Origin: a virus
Direction: 5' to 3' (one strand)
Virus record (IMG/VR): IMGVR_UViG_3300013104_000001
Coordinates: 186,001-250,000 of that record
DNA: 64,000 nucleotides
In this document: piece by piece, positions 6,353 to 14,959 of the stretch
Layout of the letters: every line of letters begins with the position of its first letter
Position numbering within the stretch: position 1 is the stretch's first letter
The notes under the pieces: generated by a model
The model's input: only the letters and a program-made list of their open reading frames with translations
Databases searched by the model: none
Told to the model about the DNA's origin: nothing
Position numbers and translations under genes: made by a program

Positions 6353-6908
6353 CAATCCCGGTAGGATGATTCCATGGGTTGGGATTGATCACCCCAATCA
6401 AGTTGCAGCACGCCGAGGGTGTTTCTTGCAAAGACCACTCACAGCAGACTGCCTCCGGTATTTTGAGACACAGCGCGTTCGCGCGCGAATATGTCCCCGG
6501 ATGGCTCAGGCCTTGTTCTTCAGGAATCGATAGTCGGTAAGCCGATAGGATCGATTGGATAAGGTTGCAATTCTCGGCATAGTCTGCAGCCTATCATTTC
6601 TTTTTGAGTACTGGCGTCTATAGCGTTGGTAGAGGAGCTTAAACGGGAATGATGGGAAGCAGTATTAAAGATTAATTGCTGTAGTATGTGACCGGGCCAA
6701 GGATGGTGTTAACCGGACAGCAAGCATGAATTCGGCGCAGGTGCGTCATCCTCTAGTCTCCGTGTTGTAATAGAATCGCACCTGAACTGGATCATAAGTG
6801 CCGGGGTCAAACCTGGCTCTTATGCCGTCTTAAGTCTTATCATTTTTTACTCCTACATTACCAGGTTGATAGTCCAAACCATCCAATCTAATTACCAGGA
6901 GTTTTGTC
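6353..6908 (+). other. Remainder of RNA island, no gene seen
   Basis: About 550 bases with no supported gene. It contains several short inverted repeats, including ATTAA/TTAAT near 6665-6680, and at its end a hairpin CATAAG (6793-6798) / CTTATG (6819-6824) with inner GCC/GGC pairing. That last hairpin ends in the same TTATG found after many gene-end hairpins of this genome. A promoter for the gene at 6909 may lie here. Confidence 0.35.
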
Positions 6909-7334
6909 ATGAGAAACGTTACTATTGCTATTGGTCGTAATCCGCTGTCCAACCAGAAATGGATCTTACAACAGATTGTCGATTTAGTGAAGTCTGGTCG
7001 ATCTGACATCTTCATTGTCAACACTGATGCTAAGGTATCTCGCGATACACTGAGCGCATTGAAAGAATACACCAAAGACGATACCGTGTATCAGCGTCTG
7101 TTGGTTGAGAACAATGTGATGTTCCATACCACTGAAACTGAAGATCTCGAAACCCTGGATGATGCACGCATCAATCGTTCTCGTTCCGCCATCCTGGTAG
7201 ATCGTCTGTTTGCTTTACCGTTACTTAAACAGTGCCGTGACCTGGCGCACCATGCAGTACCGGTATTTGTGTCAACCACTCCCGAGCTGTCTGGTCGTGT
7301 GCCAACCGGCGTGTACAAAAAATACATTGATTAA
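6909..7334 (+). CDS. Unknown protein, 141 aa
   Basis: CCAGGAG lies at ideal spacing before the ATG. The sequence alternates strands and helices (TIAIGRNPLSNQKWILQQI, then DIFIVNTDAKV and VPVFVSTTPELS), which suggests a small Rossmann-like alpha/beta fold. No P-loop or catalytic motif is visible. It is followed after nine bases by the next gene and probably shares its transcript. Confidence 0.7.
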   Translation: MRNVTIAIGRNPLSNQKWILQQIVDLVKSGRSDIFIVNTDAKVSRDTLSALKEYTKDDTVYQRLLVENNVMFHTTETEDLETLDDARINRSRSAILVDRLFALPLLKQCRDLAHHAVPVFVSTTPELSGRVPTGVYKKYID

Positions 7335-7343
7335 GGAAAGAGA

Positions 7344-7805
7344 ATGGCTACTCACCTGTGGGGTGAATTATCGCCTGCTGCAATCGCTGCAGCGGCAAAT
7401 GACCTGCGGTTGAAGCCTGAGTTTAACCTGCCCGAGATTCGGGCAGAGTTACTCCAGATTTCAGTACGCAATCCACTCAGTCGTTTTGACGTACTGACCC
7501 ATATTGGTAAGTCACCCAATAATGGTTATTTAAAAGTTTTAAGCCAGAATGATATACACTTCGTTGACGTACTGGCTGGAACAACAGACGCACGTTTTCG
7601 TGGTCGTGCCAAAGCCAATGCAGTTTGGTATTACGACAAAGATCGTAAACCCCAACTCTGCTGGTTACACCTGAGTCGTGGTAATCTCGGCCAAGGTGAA
7701 TTTAGTCGTGCTGTGCGTGAAGGTATCAAACGTGTCGCAGGATTACTCCCTGATGACATTAACACCCACTTCATTGATTTATCAGGACTCACACGTGTTA
7801 AGTAA
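7344..7805 (+). CDS. Unknown protein, 153 aa
   Basis: AAGGAAAGAGA gives a strong ribosome site. Residues 1-55 are helical and Ala/Leu-rich; the middle (DARFRGRAKANAVWYYDK) is basic, Trp- and Tyr-containing and could bind nucleic acid, which is only a suggestion. Its last codons overlap the start of a small gene at 7795. The family was not recognised. Confidence 0.7.
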   Translation: MATHLWGELSPAAIAAAANDLRLKPEFNLPEIRAELLQISVRNPLSRFDVLTHIGKSPNNGYLKVLSQNDIHFVDVLAGTTDARFRGRAKANAVWYYDKDRKPQLCWLHLSRGNLGQGEFSRAVREGIKRVAGLLPDDINTHFIDLSGLTRVK

Positions 7806-7923
7806 AAAGATCTTACGTGAACTACGCCGACGCATTAAGCGCGGTGATAAACAACTTAGTGAGACCCAGCGCCTCACTCACTTTCTGATGGATAGCAAAT
7901 CATCAGGTTTTAAAACTCAGTAG
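7795..7923 (+). CDS. Small basic protein, 42 aa, GTG start
   Basis: A GTG at 7795 with CAGGA about seven bases upstream opens a frame that ends at TAG 7921-7923 and overlaps the end of the preceding gene by 11 bases. The product (MLSKKILRELRRRIKRGDK) is a highly basic helix followed by a short helical tail. A longer reading is possible in this frame, but that part would run inside the preceding gene. The function is unknown. Confidence 0.5.
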   Translation: MLSKKILRELRRRIKRGDKQLSETQRLTHFLMDSKSSGFKTQ

Positions 7924-7940
7924 CTACTCGGTGCCTCATA

Positions 7941-8498
7941 ATGGAACTCCCTTCCTATACACTAATTGCTTTTGATGACCTTGCCATCAAAGTAACGAAA
8001 CACGGCAGTGATAACTTCCACTACCAATTCAGTGCTCCTGGTAAAAAATTGTTAGTGGTTCACGAGTTCTTCTCTAAAGAAGAGCTTACAATCGAGAACG
8101 CCTTCAAACGCGCTTACAGCGATTTGGCGCACTGGATTGATGTCAAGTCAGGTTTGGACCGTCTGGCCCGTAATGATGCCGTACGGTTGCTCCTGTCGAC
8201 TGCTCGTGATCTGTTCAACGAGAGCATCTACAAGAACATGGAAGATGCATCGGGTACCTTTGACTATAATGGGATTGCCGTTGAATGGACGCGCCGTGCA
8301 GGCGGTATGATGGACACGACCTTTGAAACGGTTGTGCGTGACGCACGTGAACAGGATATGGAATCTGAAGATTACCGTACTGGTGCTGTGATCAGTTCTA
8401 AGATCACGGTCACTACATCAGGTAATCAAGATAACCTCGGTCCGCGTGAGCAATACGAACTTTACATGAAGGCGTTTGATCATGGTGCAAATAGCTAA
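7941..8498 (+). CDS. Unknown protein, 185 aa
   Basis: The frame starts at ATG 7941 without a strong ribosome site and may be coupled to the small gene ending at 7923. The N-terminal half looks like alternating beta strands (YTLIAFDDLAIKVTKHGSD), the C-terminal half helical and acidic. No motif is recognised. Its final 17 bases overlap the start of the next gene at 8482. Confidence 0.7.
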   Translation: MELPSYTLIAFDDLAIKVTKHGSDNFHYQFSAPGKKLLVVHEFFSKEELTIENAFKRAYSDLAHWIDVKSGLDRLARNDAVRLLLSTARDLFNESIYKNMEDASGTFDYNGIAVEWTRRAGGMMDTTFETVVRDAREQDMESEDYRTGAVISSKITVTTSGNQDNLGPREQYELYMKAFDHGANS

Positions 8499-9114
8499 CT
8501 TTGAACGACCTTGCACTGCAACGACTCAATCTCAACAGATCGGTAATTTCACCGTTGTTACCTTTCAGTTGTATGGCGGTAGTATTTTCCATCAAGTACT
8601 TCTTCCAATTGAGAATCAGCAGCGTGAAGTCGCGTTGTTTGCTGACCAGGTAAAACACTCTCTGGTTGATACATTGCGTATTGTCCATGACCTGGTGTTC
8701 TTATGGATCCCTCCTGTAACTGATCCACGTGGGCTTATCATGAGTCATCGTGACCAGATTCTGGATCAGTGCAAAGAACAAGTGCGATTATTGGTAGGTG
8801 GCGGTAGTTGGTTAGTCCGTCATTTCCAACGGGTAGATGAATCGCCACAAACGACTTTGCACCTCTCTCGTTATCATGATCCGGTATTTGATCGCATTAT
8901 CACCATGGCAGTTGGAACACCGGCTATGGTAATCGATAGTGCTGACTCTGTAGACACTGGTCAGGGCACAGGTATCGTTCGTGTCTCACCGTCCTGGATT
9001 GATCCTGGTCCATTTACACTCAATGATCAGCACTACGGTAAAACTGATTATGATGTTGTAACGGAGCAGCAAGCAATACAGGAAGCATTAGCCGAGAAAA
9101 ATAAACGGGCATAA
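8482..9114 (+). CDS. Unknown protein, 210 aa
   Basis: I chose the ATG at 8482, which has GAAGG nine bases upstream, rather than an in-frame TTG at 8476. The protein is beta-rich in its first 60 residues and helical afterwards, with a lysine-rich C-terminus (EALAEKNKRA). It ends just before a strong terminator hairpin, closing the 6909-9114 operon. The function is unknown. Confidence 0.7.
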   Translation: MVQIANFERPCTATTQSQQIGNFTVVTFQLYGGSIFHQVLLPIENQQREVALFADQVKHSLVDTLRIVHDLVFLWIPPVTDPRGLIMSHRDQILDQCKEQVRLLVGGGSWLVRHFQRVDESPQTTLHLSRYHDPVFDRIITMAVGTPAMVIDSADSVDTGQGTGIVRVSPSWIDPGPFTLNDQHYGKTDYDVVTEQQAIQEALAEKNKRA

Positions 9115-9159
9115 GAGGAGGGGCAAACGCCCCTCCTCTGTTTATGCTGTCTTTTTTTT
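9113..9159 (+). terminator. Terminator hairpin plus TTTATG, between convergent genes
   Basis: AGAGGAGGGGC-AAAC-GCCCCTCCTCT (about 9113-9138) is a perfect 11-bp stem, followed by TTTATG (9141-9146) and a run of ten T (9151-9160). It lies between the forward gene ending at 9114 and the reverse gene ending at 9163, so it could stop transcription from both sides. Confidence 0.85.
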
Positions 9160-9162
9160 TTG

Positions 9163-10011
9163 TTAACGTTTTGGCACACTCATGCGGATAGAACGATGCT
9201 TACGCAGTTTGTCCGACCAGGCAGCTGTTTTCTTCCAGGTGGTTTCCAGATACGTGTCGTAGTTCTCTTTAGCATCGGCGTATCGGTCGATGGTATCTTT
9301 GAATGCACCCAGTGAAACACCCCCGACCAGCATACCCTGGTCAACCGGGATAGACAGACGTTGATAGATATATGCTTTCACCGCATAATCAACTAACCGG
9401 GAAAACTTAGTATAAGCTCGCACCGGGATGTTGGTCATGTCAGGGTCATTAGACACAATGCAACGCAGGGTCAACATGTTGGTGATCATTTGGGTTTCAT
9501 AGATCGCAACCATGTTCTGGCCAATTAACGCAACGTTGGTCATTTGGATTTCTGGCGCAGGCGCATAAGACTGCAGCATCTGCTGAACACCCTGGGTGAG
9601 TGCACCGTTACCACAGTTCAAATTCATAGTCCCGTTATATGCACCAATGCCTTGTCCTGGCGCACCAAATAAAGCATCGGGATAGCCGTACATAACGGAG
9701 AGAATAGACGTGATGATACGACTGTTCGTTTTCTCTTTTGGTACGCGGAATACCGTGGTGAAGTTATCCGGCTGAACATATTCAATATTGGTTAATGGGA
9801 TAATAACTTCCGTACCACCGACCACATCACAGTCACGACGTACTTTAGCATCAATGATCTTTGTGCGAATAGCTTCGTTTAGTGAGGTGTTCAATACTTG
9901 TCTGATCCCAGTGTGATAGTAAGCAAGATCATTGGTCATGAACGCTGCTCGTAAAATACTGGGATCGTGATTCCAAATCACGTCATTAATGGCATGATCA
10001 ATCGCGCTCAT
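9163..10011 (-). CDS. Unknown, possibly virion protein, 282 aa
   Basis: I chose the ATG at 10011, which has AAGGTGAG at good spacing on the reverse strand; a longer reading would add 18 residues without a ribosome site. The protein is a mixed fold with a Gly/Asn-rich centre (GAPGQGIGAYNGTMNLNCG) and a helical, charged C-terminus. The composition resembles jumbo-phage structural or tail-completion proteins, but no specific match was recognised. It is transcribed away from phuZ. Confidence 0.7.
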   Translation of the reverse strand: MSAIDHAINDVIWNHDPSILRAAFMTNDLAYYHTGIRQVLNTSLNEAIRTKIIDAKVRRDCDVVGGTEVIIPLTNIEYVQPDNFTTVFRVPKEKTNSRIITSILSVMYGYPDALFGAPGQGIGAYNGTMNLNCGNGALTQGVQQMLQSYAPAPEIQMTNVALIGQNMVAIYETQMITNMLTLRCIVSNDPDMTNIPVRAYTKFSRLVDYAVKAYIYQRLSIPVDQGMLVGGVSLGAFKDTIDRYADAKENYDTYLETTWKKTAAWSDKLRKHRSIRMSVPKR

Positions 10012-10100
10012 AATCTCACCTTTGTTACATTCTACATGGGTGTATGTATATATGTTAGATAACAAATACCATAGAATTTAGCCAATGGAGAAGTAGTCAC

Positions 10101-11075
10101 ATGACAAAACGTTTAACTCACGTTTATAGCTGCGGTGGTGCGGCTATCAATATTACAGCACAGACAAAAGATCACAAAGACTCTTTGGGCTTTGCTGATT
10201 TATTAGTATCGCGTATCGATACCTCAAACAAAAACATCAAACCTGGCATGGACCCGCAAAGTGTCTACGTGCTGGAGAATGCGGATGGTTCTGGTAAACA
10301 ACGCGCACACAACTATAAAGCGGTTGTTGCAGCGCTGCCACAGATCCTGTCCAAGCACAAGCCGGGTGACTACAACATCGTCGTGTTCTCGGCATCAGGC
10401 GGTTCAGGTTCTATCATCGGGCCGGTTATTATCGGTGAGTTACTGAGTCGTCAGATTCCAGTTATCGCTATCGTTATCGGAACGTCTGGTTCTGAAACTG
10501 AAGTTAATAACTCCATCAACACACTGAAGTCACTGGCCGGTGTTGCACAAACGCAGCAGGCGCCTGTCGTGATGTCCTACTTCCCGGTTAACCAGAACTT
10601 CGACCAACGTGACGTTGATCGCAAAGTAGGTGGAACGATCTCTTTGTTGCTGAACCTGTTCGATTCAAAGAACATCGAAATCGACTACAAAGATATCATC
10701 AACTTCCTGCGTTACACCAACGTGCGCAACACAGCACCTGGTCTGGTCTCACTGGATCTGTACAATAATGAAGAACTGGTAGAGATCGCCGGAACTTCTC
10801 CATTGGCCATGGCGTCGATCTACAAAAATGACGAACGCCCTTATCTGTCGGTGACGCCGGATTACCACGCAACCGGTACCCGTGATAGCAATGTGACTGA
10901 TGAACGTATGCAGTTTACTGCGCACTTCGCCATCACCAGTCAGCCAGTTAAGGCCGCCTTTGAAGAACTGAACACGCGTCAGAAGCAGATCACTGATCAG
11001 CAGCATGCACGTGGCCAGAACTTCAATCTGCTCGGTGACAGCGATCGTACTGACGATAATGGCATGGTTCTGTAA
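10101..11075 (+). CDS. phuZ: PhuZ, phage tubulin/FtsZ-like cytoskeletal protein, 324 aa
   Basis: PhuZ forms GTP-driven filaments that centre the phage nucleus and carry capsids to it. Here residues 97-104, SASGGSGS, are the tubulin signature (G-box) loop, preceded by a hydrophobic strand (YNIVVF), and CGGAAINI (11-18) is the first glycine-rich nucleotide loop. Asn/Thr-rich residues around 170-180 fit the T7-loop region but I do not claim the catalytic residue. The C-terminus is acidic (LLGDSDRTDDNGMVL), as in PhuZ proteins, where it helps polymerisation. The length of 324 aa is close to phiKZ PhuZ. GGAG precedes the ATG. Its position before ChmA matches phiKZ-like gene order. The assignment is from motifs and context. 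Confidence 0.85.
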   Translation: MTKRLTHVYSCGGAAINITAQTKDHKDSLGFADLLVSRIDTSNKNIKPGMDPQSVYVLENADGSGKQRAHNYKAVVAALPQILSKHKPGDYNIVVFSASGGSGSIIGPVIIGELLSRQIPVIAIVIGTSGSETEVNNSINTLKSLAGVAQTQQAPVVMSYFPVNQNFDQRDVDRKVGGTISLLLNLFDSKNIEIDYKDIINFLRYTNVRNTAPGLVSLDLYNNEELVEIAGTSPLAMASIYKNDERPYLSVTPDYHATGTRDSNVTDERMQFTAHFAITSQPVKAAFEELNTRQKQITDQQHARGQNFNLLGDSDRTDDNGMVL

Positions 11076-11234
11076 GATCCGACATACGTTGTACTATTAT
11101 ATGTAACCGCTGCTGCAACACTTTAATGACGTGTGCTTTACTGCTCATTCCTTTTACACACGTTGTTTGAGTGATGCGTTTACATTCTCTGATGCTTGGC
11201 TGCGAATTCAGAGATAGCTGTCAAAAGTGTGAAT

Positions 11235-11264
11235 CCCCTCCACCGTTTGGTGGAGGGGTTTATG
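11235..11264 (+). terminator. Terminator hairpin followed by TTTATG
   Basis: CCCCTCCACC-GTTT-GGTGGAGGGG (11235-11258) is a perfect 10-bp stem and TTTATG follows at 11259-11264. The gap 11076-11389 has no supported gene; besides this hairpin it holds TTATATGTAAC (11097-11107) and a promoter-like motif at 11284. Confidence 0.8.
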
Positions 11265-11283
11265 CCGTCAAAAAATAATCAAA

Positions 11284-11293
11284 CCTACATTAT
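11284..11293 (+). promoter_or_regulatory. CCTACATTAT promoter-like motif
   Basis: CAAACCTACATTATACA (from 11282) lies about 100 bases before the start of the gene at 11390. It matches the motif at 60888 almost base for base and is close to the TATATTAC early-promoter element reported for phiKZ. It is probably recognised by a phage RNA polymerase; which one is not shown. Confidence 0.5.
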
Positions 11294-11389
11294 ACAAGCG
11301 AGTTACAACAATTACTTTCGTACATTATTGCACTATTTATTAGGGCATAGCCCTTTTATAATGGATGTACGATTAGGAGCTTAACTACC

Positions 11390-12865
11390 GTGAACTACAG
11401 CACAGACAGTTTCATTATTGATGCCGGACAACACATTCAAACCATTATGTTTAAAGCACCCACAATGAATGGGACCCCTTTAAGCTATCCTCAAACAATG
11501 CTGATCTTCAACGCCCTGCATGAATCAGTGTTTAATTCGATATTCCCTTGGGCGAATATTAATAACCATCCCATGACTGCCATCGAAGAAGTCTATAAAG
11601 ACTATCGTTTGTGCACTGTGGTTGATGGAGTTGTTTATCAATGCCTTGGTCTGGATGAGCGAGGTATGGCACAATACAGCAAACAGATTCCGTACGACAG
11701 CGAACTACATAAACCTTATATTCGTGATTGCTTCCAATCAGAACACGAGTTACCCGCAGTGTCACAGCCAGGTGCAATGTATTTAGTCGGTGGTGATATC
11801 ACGCATGAACCTTGGGTGACTTACCTTATCCATTCGGTGCTTGAACCTATTGGGTTAGAGCTCACTAAAGTCATCATGCGTCATGCGGGTACACGCCGTA
11901 AGTTTGAATGGCATTTCGATTACGTGAGTAATGGCGTGTTCTATACATTGGCATCCAGTCGACCAGCGATTGTTCAGCAGAAGGTCACACCACTTAGTGA
12001 ACATGAACTGATTAACCGTGCAGTGTTAGCACAGTTGACCAGCCAGTTACCTAAGCGCAATACGTTGCTTAGTGATCTGGAGTATATCCAACGTGCATTC
12101 GATCAACCTGCTGTTGTAACGCGACCTCGACATAACTTCACTGTTGACATCACATCGTATACCAACGATGCGGCGTTCCAGGAAGTTATTCACCACGCAG
12201 TCAGTATCCTGAGTAGCCCGACGTATCATGGCAGCCAGATTAAATTCATCGTGACGTATTCAGTACAGGGATATTTCGATAAACTTGTTAACTTTATTAA
12301 TCAGTTTATTGAAACGAATCGATTGGATATCAGCGCCTCGGTGAAAGGTGAGTGGGTGCGTCCAGCGATTCATGCCGTACCACAAATCGTCGATCATCGT
12401 CTGCAGCAGTTGGCTGTGCAAAATGCATCAGTACAGGAGAAGTTGCAGGAGATCCGTCAGCTGATTGTTAAGGCTAACGCAGTAACTGAGTTACAAGGCC
12501 GTGAGCTGAATGACTTGGCGCCAGAGATCTTCAAGATGGGATTCACACCTAATGACATGGCTGAGCTCATGAATGTGGATGATCCTACTTTGCGGTTCTA
12601 TGGTAAAGACCCGATGTTGCTAGATCAGAATGTACTGATGTTGTGTCTGGCAATTGATCGTTATTTAGAAGGACCTGCATTGCCACAAGTGATCCCTGTG
12701 CACACGCCACCGGCAGAGATTCCTATTGCTTCATTAAACATGAACGGGCTATTGATACAAGAACTTCAGATGCGATTAGCCAAGCTTGATCCTGCTCGTG
12801 ATGATTACGAGAAAGCACGCACTGATATTCTGCAAGCGCTGGCGAAACTGGACGTAATGTCATGA
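11390..12865 (+). CDS. Unknown protein, 491 aa, GTG start
   Basis: TTAGGAG lies 11 bases before a GTG start. The protein has no recognised enzyme motif. Residues 1-250 alternate short strands and helices; residues 330-410 form probable coiled coil (QLAVQNASVQEKLQEIRQL); the C-terminus is a charged helix. It leads a tightly coupled run of genes to 15504, with ATGA overlap to the next. It is probably a phage-specific assembly or host-interaction protein; this cannot be decided from sequence. Confidence 0.75.
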   Translation: MNYSTDSFIIDAGQHIQTIMFKAPTMNGTPLSYPQTMLIFNALHESVFNSIFPWANINNHPMTAIEEVYKDYRLCTVVDGVVYQCLGLDERGMAQYSKQIPYDSELHKPYIRDCFQSEHELPAVSQPGAMYLVGGDITHEPWVTYLIHSVLEPIGLELTKVIMRHAGTRRKFEWHFDYVSNGVFYTLASSRPAIVQQKVTPLSEHELINRAVLAQLTSQLPKRNTLLSDLEYIQRAFDQPAVVTRPRHNFTVDITSYTNDAAFQEVIHHAVSILSSPTYHGSQIKFIVTYSVQGYFDKLVNFINQFIETNRLDISASVKGEWVRPAIHAVPQIVDHRLQQLAVQNASVQEKLQEIRQLIVKANAVTELQGRELNDLAPEIFKMGFTPNDMAELMNVDDPTLRFYGKDPMLLDQNVLMLCLAIDRYLEGPALPQVIPVHTPPAEIPIASLNMNGLLIQELQMRLAKLDPARDDYEKARTDILQALAKLDVMS

Positions 12866-13224
12866 ACGCCAATGTGCTTGTGATTGACACAAAGCCTATT
12901 GTTGGTCGTTGGTTTAACTTCACTGATACCCAAGCGAATGATGAAACCATTCATTTCGCGTTAAAGGATCTCCTGACTCATACTTGCAGTAGCGCGGTTG
13001 ATCAATCATCTGAAGTTGATGTGATAGGCGCATCGCTGTTCCTGCAGAACTCCGGCTGGAACAGTAATGTCTTACAAACCATGATTAATGAAGTAGCAAC
13101 AACAATCCGTGCGATCTATCTGAACAATACAACTCCCGAGTGGCGCAACGGAGGAGTCAAACAAATTCAGATAGATCGACACTATCTGATGACTGTGCGA
13201 CTGGGGATAGATCCGTATGTCTGA
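12862..13224 (+). CDS. Small protein of tandem family, 120 aa
   Basis: The start overlaps the upstream stop (ATGA). The N-terminus NVLVIDTKPIVGRW shares the pattern hydrophobic-I/L-D-x-x-P-V with three other genes in this run (13585, 14139, 14926). The C-terminal part (GVKQIQIDRHYLMTVRLG) is strand-like and also recurs loosely (IKSMSIIPGTYNLQVVYG in 14139-14534). The function is unknown. Confidence 0.65.
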   Translation: MNANVLVIDTKPIVGRWFNFTDTQANDETIHFALKDLLTHTCSSAVDQSSEVDVIGASLFLQNSGWNSNVLQTMINEVATTIRAIYLNNTTPEWRNGGVKQIQIDRHYLMTVRLGIDPYV

Positions 13225-13579
13225 TGCACTGTCCCGTGTCGCTGCACTTGTACCGTGCGGCGAACTTATCGGGAGACTCAAACGATACCCAGGTGTTAAC
13301 AATGATAATGTCGAAGCATTTATCGTTGCTGGGTGTGTTCGTTTATTTCATGATCGTTATGTGCCTCCTCTGCTGTCCGTAGATGATGTTAATGTAATCA
13401 CCGAACGTAATGTCAGTATCTGTGCTGGCATTGCTTACGATTGGATACACGAGCAATACGGCGCACTCCATAAAGAGATCAAACGTGACCACGCCTATTT
13501 TGACGAGTTACGGGTTGATGAGTATGGTTTAGAAGGAGGCTGCGTTAGATTAGACCTATCGCTTTGGGATGAGGAATAA
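13217..13579 (+). CDS. Small protein, 120 aa
   Basis: It overlaps the preceding gene by eight bases and has GGGA upstream of the ATG. It is rich in Cys and Val, with a C-terminal acidic segment (RLDLSLWDEE). It shows the general size and architecture of its neighbours, but the shared N-terminal motif is not clear. It belongs to the 11390-15504 transcription unit by spacing. Confidence 0.65.
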   Translation: MSDALSRVAALVPCGELIGRLKRYPGVNNDNVEAFIVAGCVRLFHDRYVPPLLSVDDVNVITERNVSICAGIAYDWIHEQYGALHKEIKRDHAYFDELRVDEYGLEGGCVRLDLSLWDEE

Positions 13580-13584
13580 CCCAT

Positions 13585-14136
13585 ATGTCCACTATGAGTG
13601 CAGGTACGTTCACGCATGCCGGTGAGCGACAAACAATGTTTACCATCACCGATATCAGCAATGTGCTTCAAATGCCGGTTCAGGTTGATCAACAAAAGAT
13701 CGATCGTGACAAGCACTATGTACCACCTGCTGTTGACGCCAAACCATTAGCTGTGCTGGATATCAACACAATGCAGTGGACAAACTGCAATAACATCTTC
13801 CTGTTGTTCCATCCGGTTGATGTATTGGGTGTCTTCTGTGAAGTGGTTTGGCGTTCTCTCGGTCAGCAACAATACCAGTACACCATTCTGCACGACTGGG
13901 TAGAATGCATGCTGGGGTACGGTGATTACTTTGACCCTGAGACAGGATTGCCTGAGCCTTCTATCGAAGAGGTCACGTATGTCCAGGATTCACTATTCCG
14001 TGAGTTCTGTAGTTGGGCAACCAACAACCATGCGTTCATCACACAGATATTACACCCGCTGCTGTTATCGGGTTTAGATGTATATAACCTGAAGCAGCAA
14101 CGAACTACCAACAGCATTGTTTTTCACGCGGGGTGA
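13585..14136 (+). CDS. Small protein of tandem family, 183 aa
   Basis: TGAGGAATAACCCAT precedes the ATG. Around residue 53 LAVLDINTMQW matches the family motif seen at the N-termini of neighbouring genes, but here it is shifted inward by a 50-residue extension. The rest is helical with several Trp, His and Cys residues. The function is unknown. Confidence 0.65.
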   Translation: MSTMSAGTFTHAGERQTMFTITDISNVLQMPVQVDQQKIDRDKHYVPPAVDAKPLAVLDINTMQWTNCNNIFLLFHPVDVLGVFCEVVWRSLGQQQYQYTILHDWVECMLGYGDYFDPETGLPEPSIEEVTYVQDSLFREFCSWATNNHAFITQILHPLLLSGLDVYNLKQQRTTNSIVFHAG

Positions 14137-14138
14137 TA

Positions 14139-14534
14139 ATGAACCAAATGGATACGTTAGTCATACTGGATTTGCGTCCAGTATGGCAGACGTTACGGGC
14201 CCTCTACGATGGTTGTATGGCCAAGGTGGTTATGATCACCTATGAGACATTTCTTGACACCGCCTTTGAAGCCTATCGTGCAGAAATGAACAAACCAGGT
14301 TCATCAGATGTTATTTTGGAATCAGCCGTTGATCCATCATTCACCCAAGCACCTGATGAAGTATGCGATAGTGTTAAAATGGGATTAGCCAACGCAACCA
14401 ACGTATTGGATATGCAGCTAACCTGGGTGATGTCGTCCTATTTCAACGCAGCGTACTTAGGAGGTATTAAATCGATGTCAATAATTCCTGGTACCTATAA
14501 CCTACAAGTTGTTTATGGTAAGGAGGAAGTGTGA
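14139..14534 (+). CDS. Small protein of tandem family, 131 aa
   Basis: I chose the ATG at 14139 rather than a GTG at 14133; the stop of the previous gene lies immediately before, so initiation is probably coupled. The N-terminus (LVILDLRPVWQTLRALYDG) carries the family motif, followed by long helices and a C-terminal strand pair. The stop overlaps the next gene's GTG. Confidence 0.65.
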   Translation: MNQMDTLVILDLRPVWQTLRALYDGCMAKVVMITYETFLDTAFEAYRAEMNKPGSSDVILESAVDPSFTQAPDEVCDSVKMGLANATNVLDMQLTWVMSSYFNAAYLGGIKSMSIIPGTYNLQVVYGKEEV

Positions 14535-14959
14535 CTACCGCAAACGTTACAATTATCTTTACTATCACCCCTGAAGAAGCAACTCGCATGCAGCAAGCAG
14601 TTGCCACCGTATTAAAAGACGTGGGTGTGATTGATATCAACATCCTCGTCTATTTAGCATTGAACGAATTAACCTTGGGACGGACAATCAGTCATAGTCC
14701 CGAATTGTCGATGGATACAAAGATCCCTACTATCTTTATGCAATATACTCCAGCACAACATCAGACCATCAAGTTAGCGGTTCAGCATGTTGCGTCTTAT
14801 TTGTATAAAGCGTTCTATCACCATCTAGATGCCGCGTTCATTAGCACCCCTGCTCAGATCGTTCAAGCGGGACTGCAACAACAAACAGTGAACGTGGTGT
14901 TTAACAGTCACGAGGAGAAACGCCCGTGGGATTGGCAATACTCGATTTCACCCCAGTGA
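14531..14959 (+). CDS. Small protein of tandem family, 142 aa, GTG start
   Basis: AGGAGGA precedes a GTG start that overlaps the previous stop by four bases. It starts with VTIIFTITPEEATRMQQAV, a variant of the family layout in which the Asp is replaced. Two long helices follow. It overlaps the next gene by 34 bases, the longest overlap in the run. Confidence 0.65.
   Translation: MTTANVTIIFTITPEEATRMQQAVATVLKDVGVIDINILVYLALNELTLGRTISHSPELSMDTKIPTIFMQYTPAQHQTIKLAVQHVASYLYKAFYHHLDAAFISTPAQIVQAGLQQQTVNVVFNSHEEKRPWDWQYSISPQ

Noticed and set aside
6217-6438. Reverse open frame overlapping the hammerhead region
   Set aside because: It lacks a ribosome site, its text is Arg/Ser-rich as expected by chance, and the forward strand carries a full ribozyme consensus.
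11196-11384. 62-codon forward frame between phuZ and the next gene
   Set aside because: It runs through a terminator hairpin and a promoter-like motif and has no ribosome site; non-coding functions explain the sequence better.
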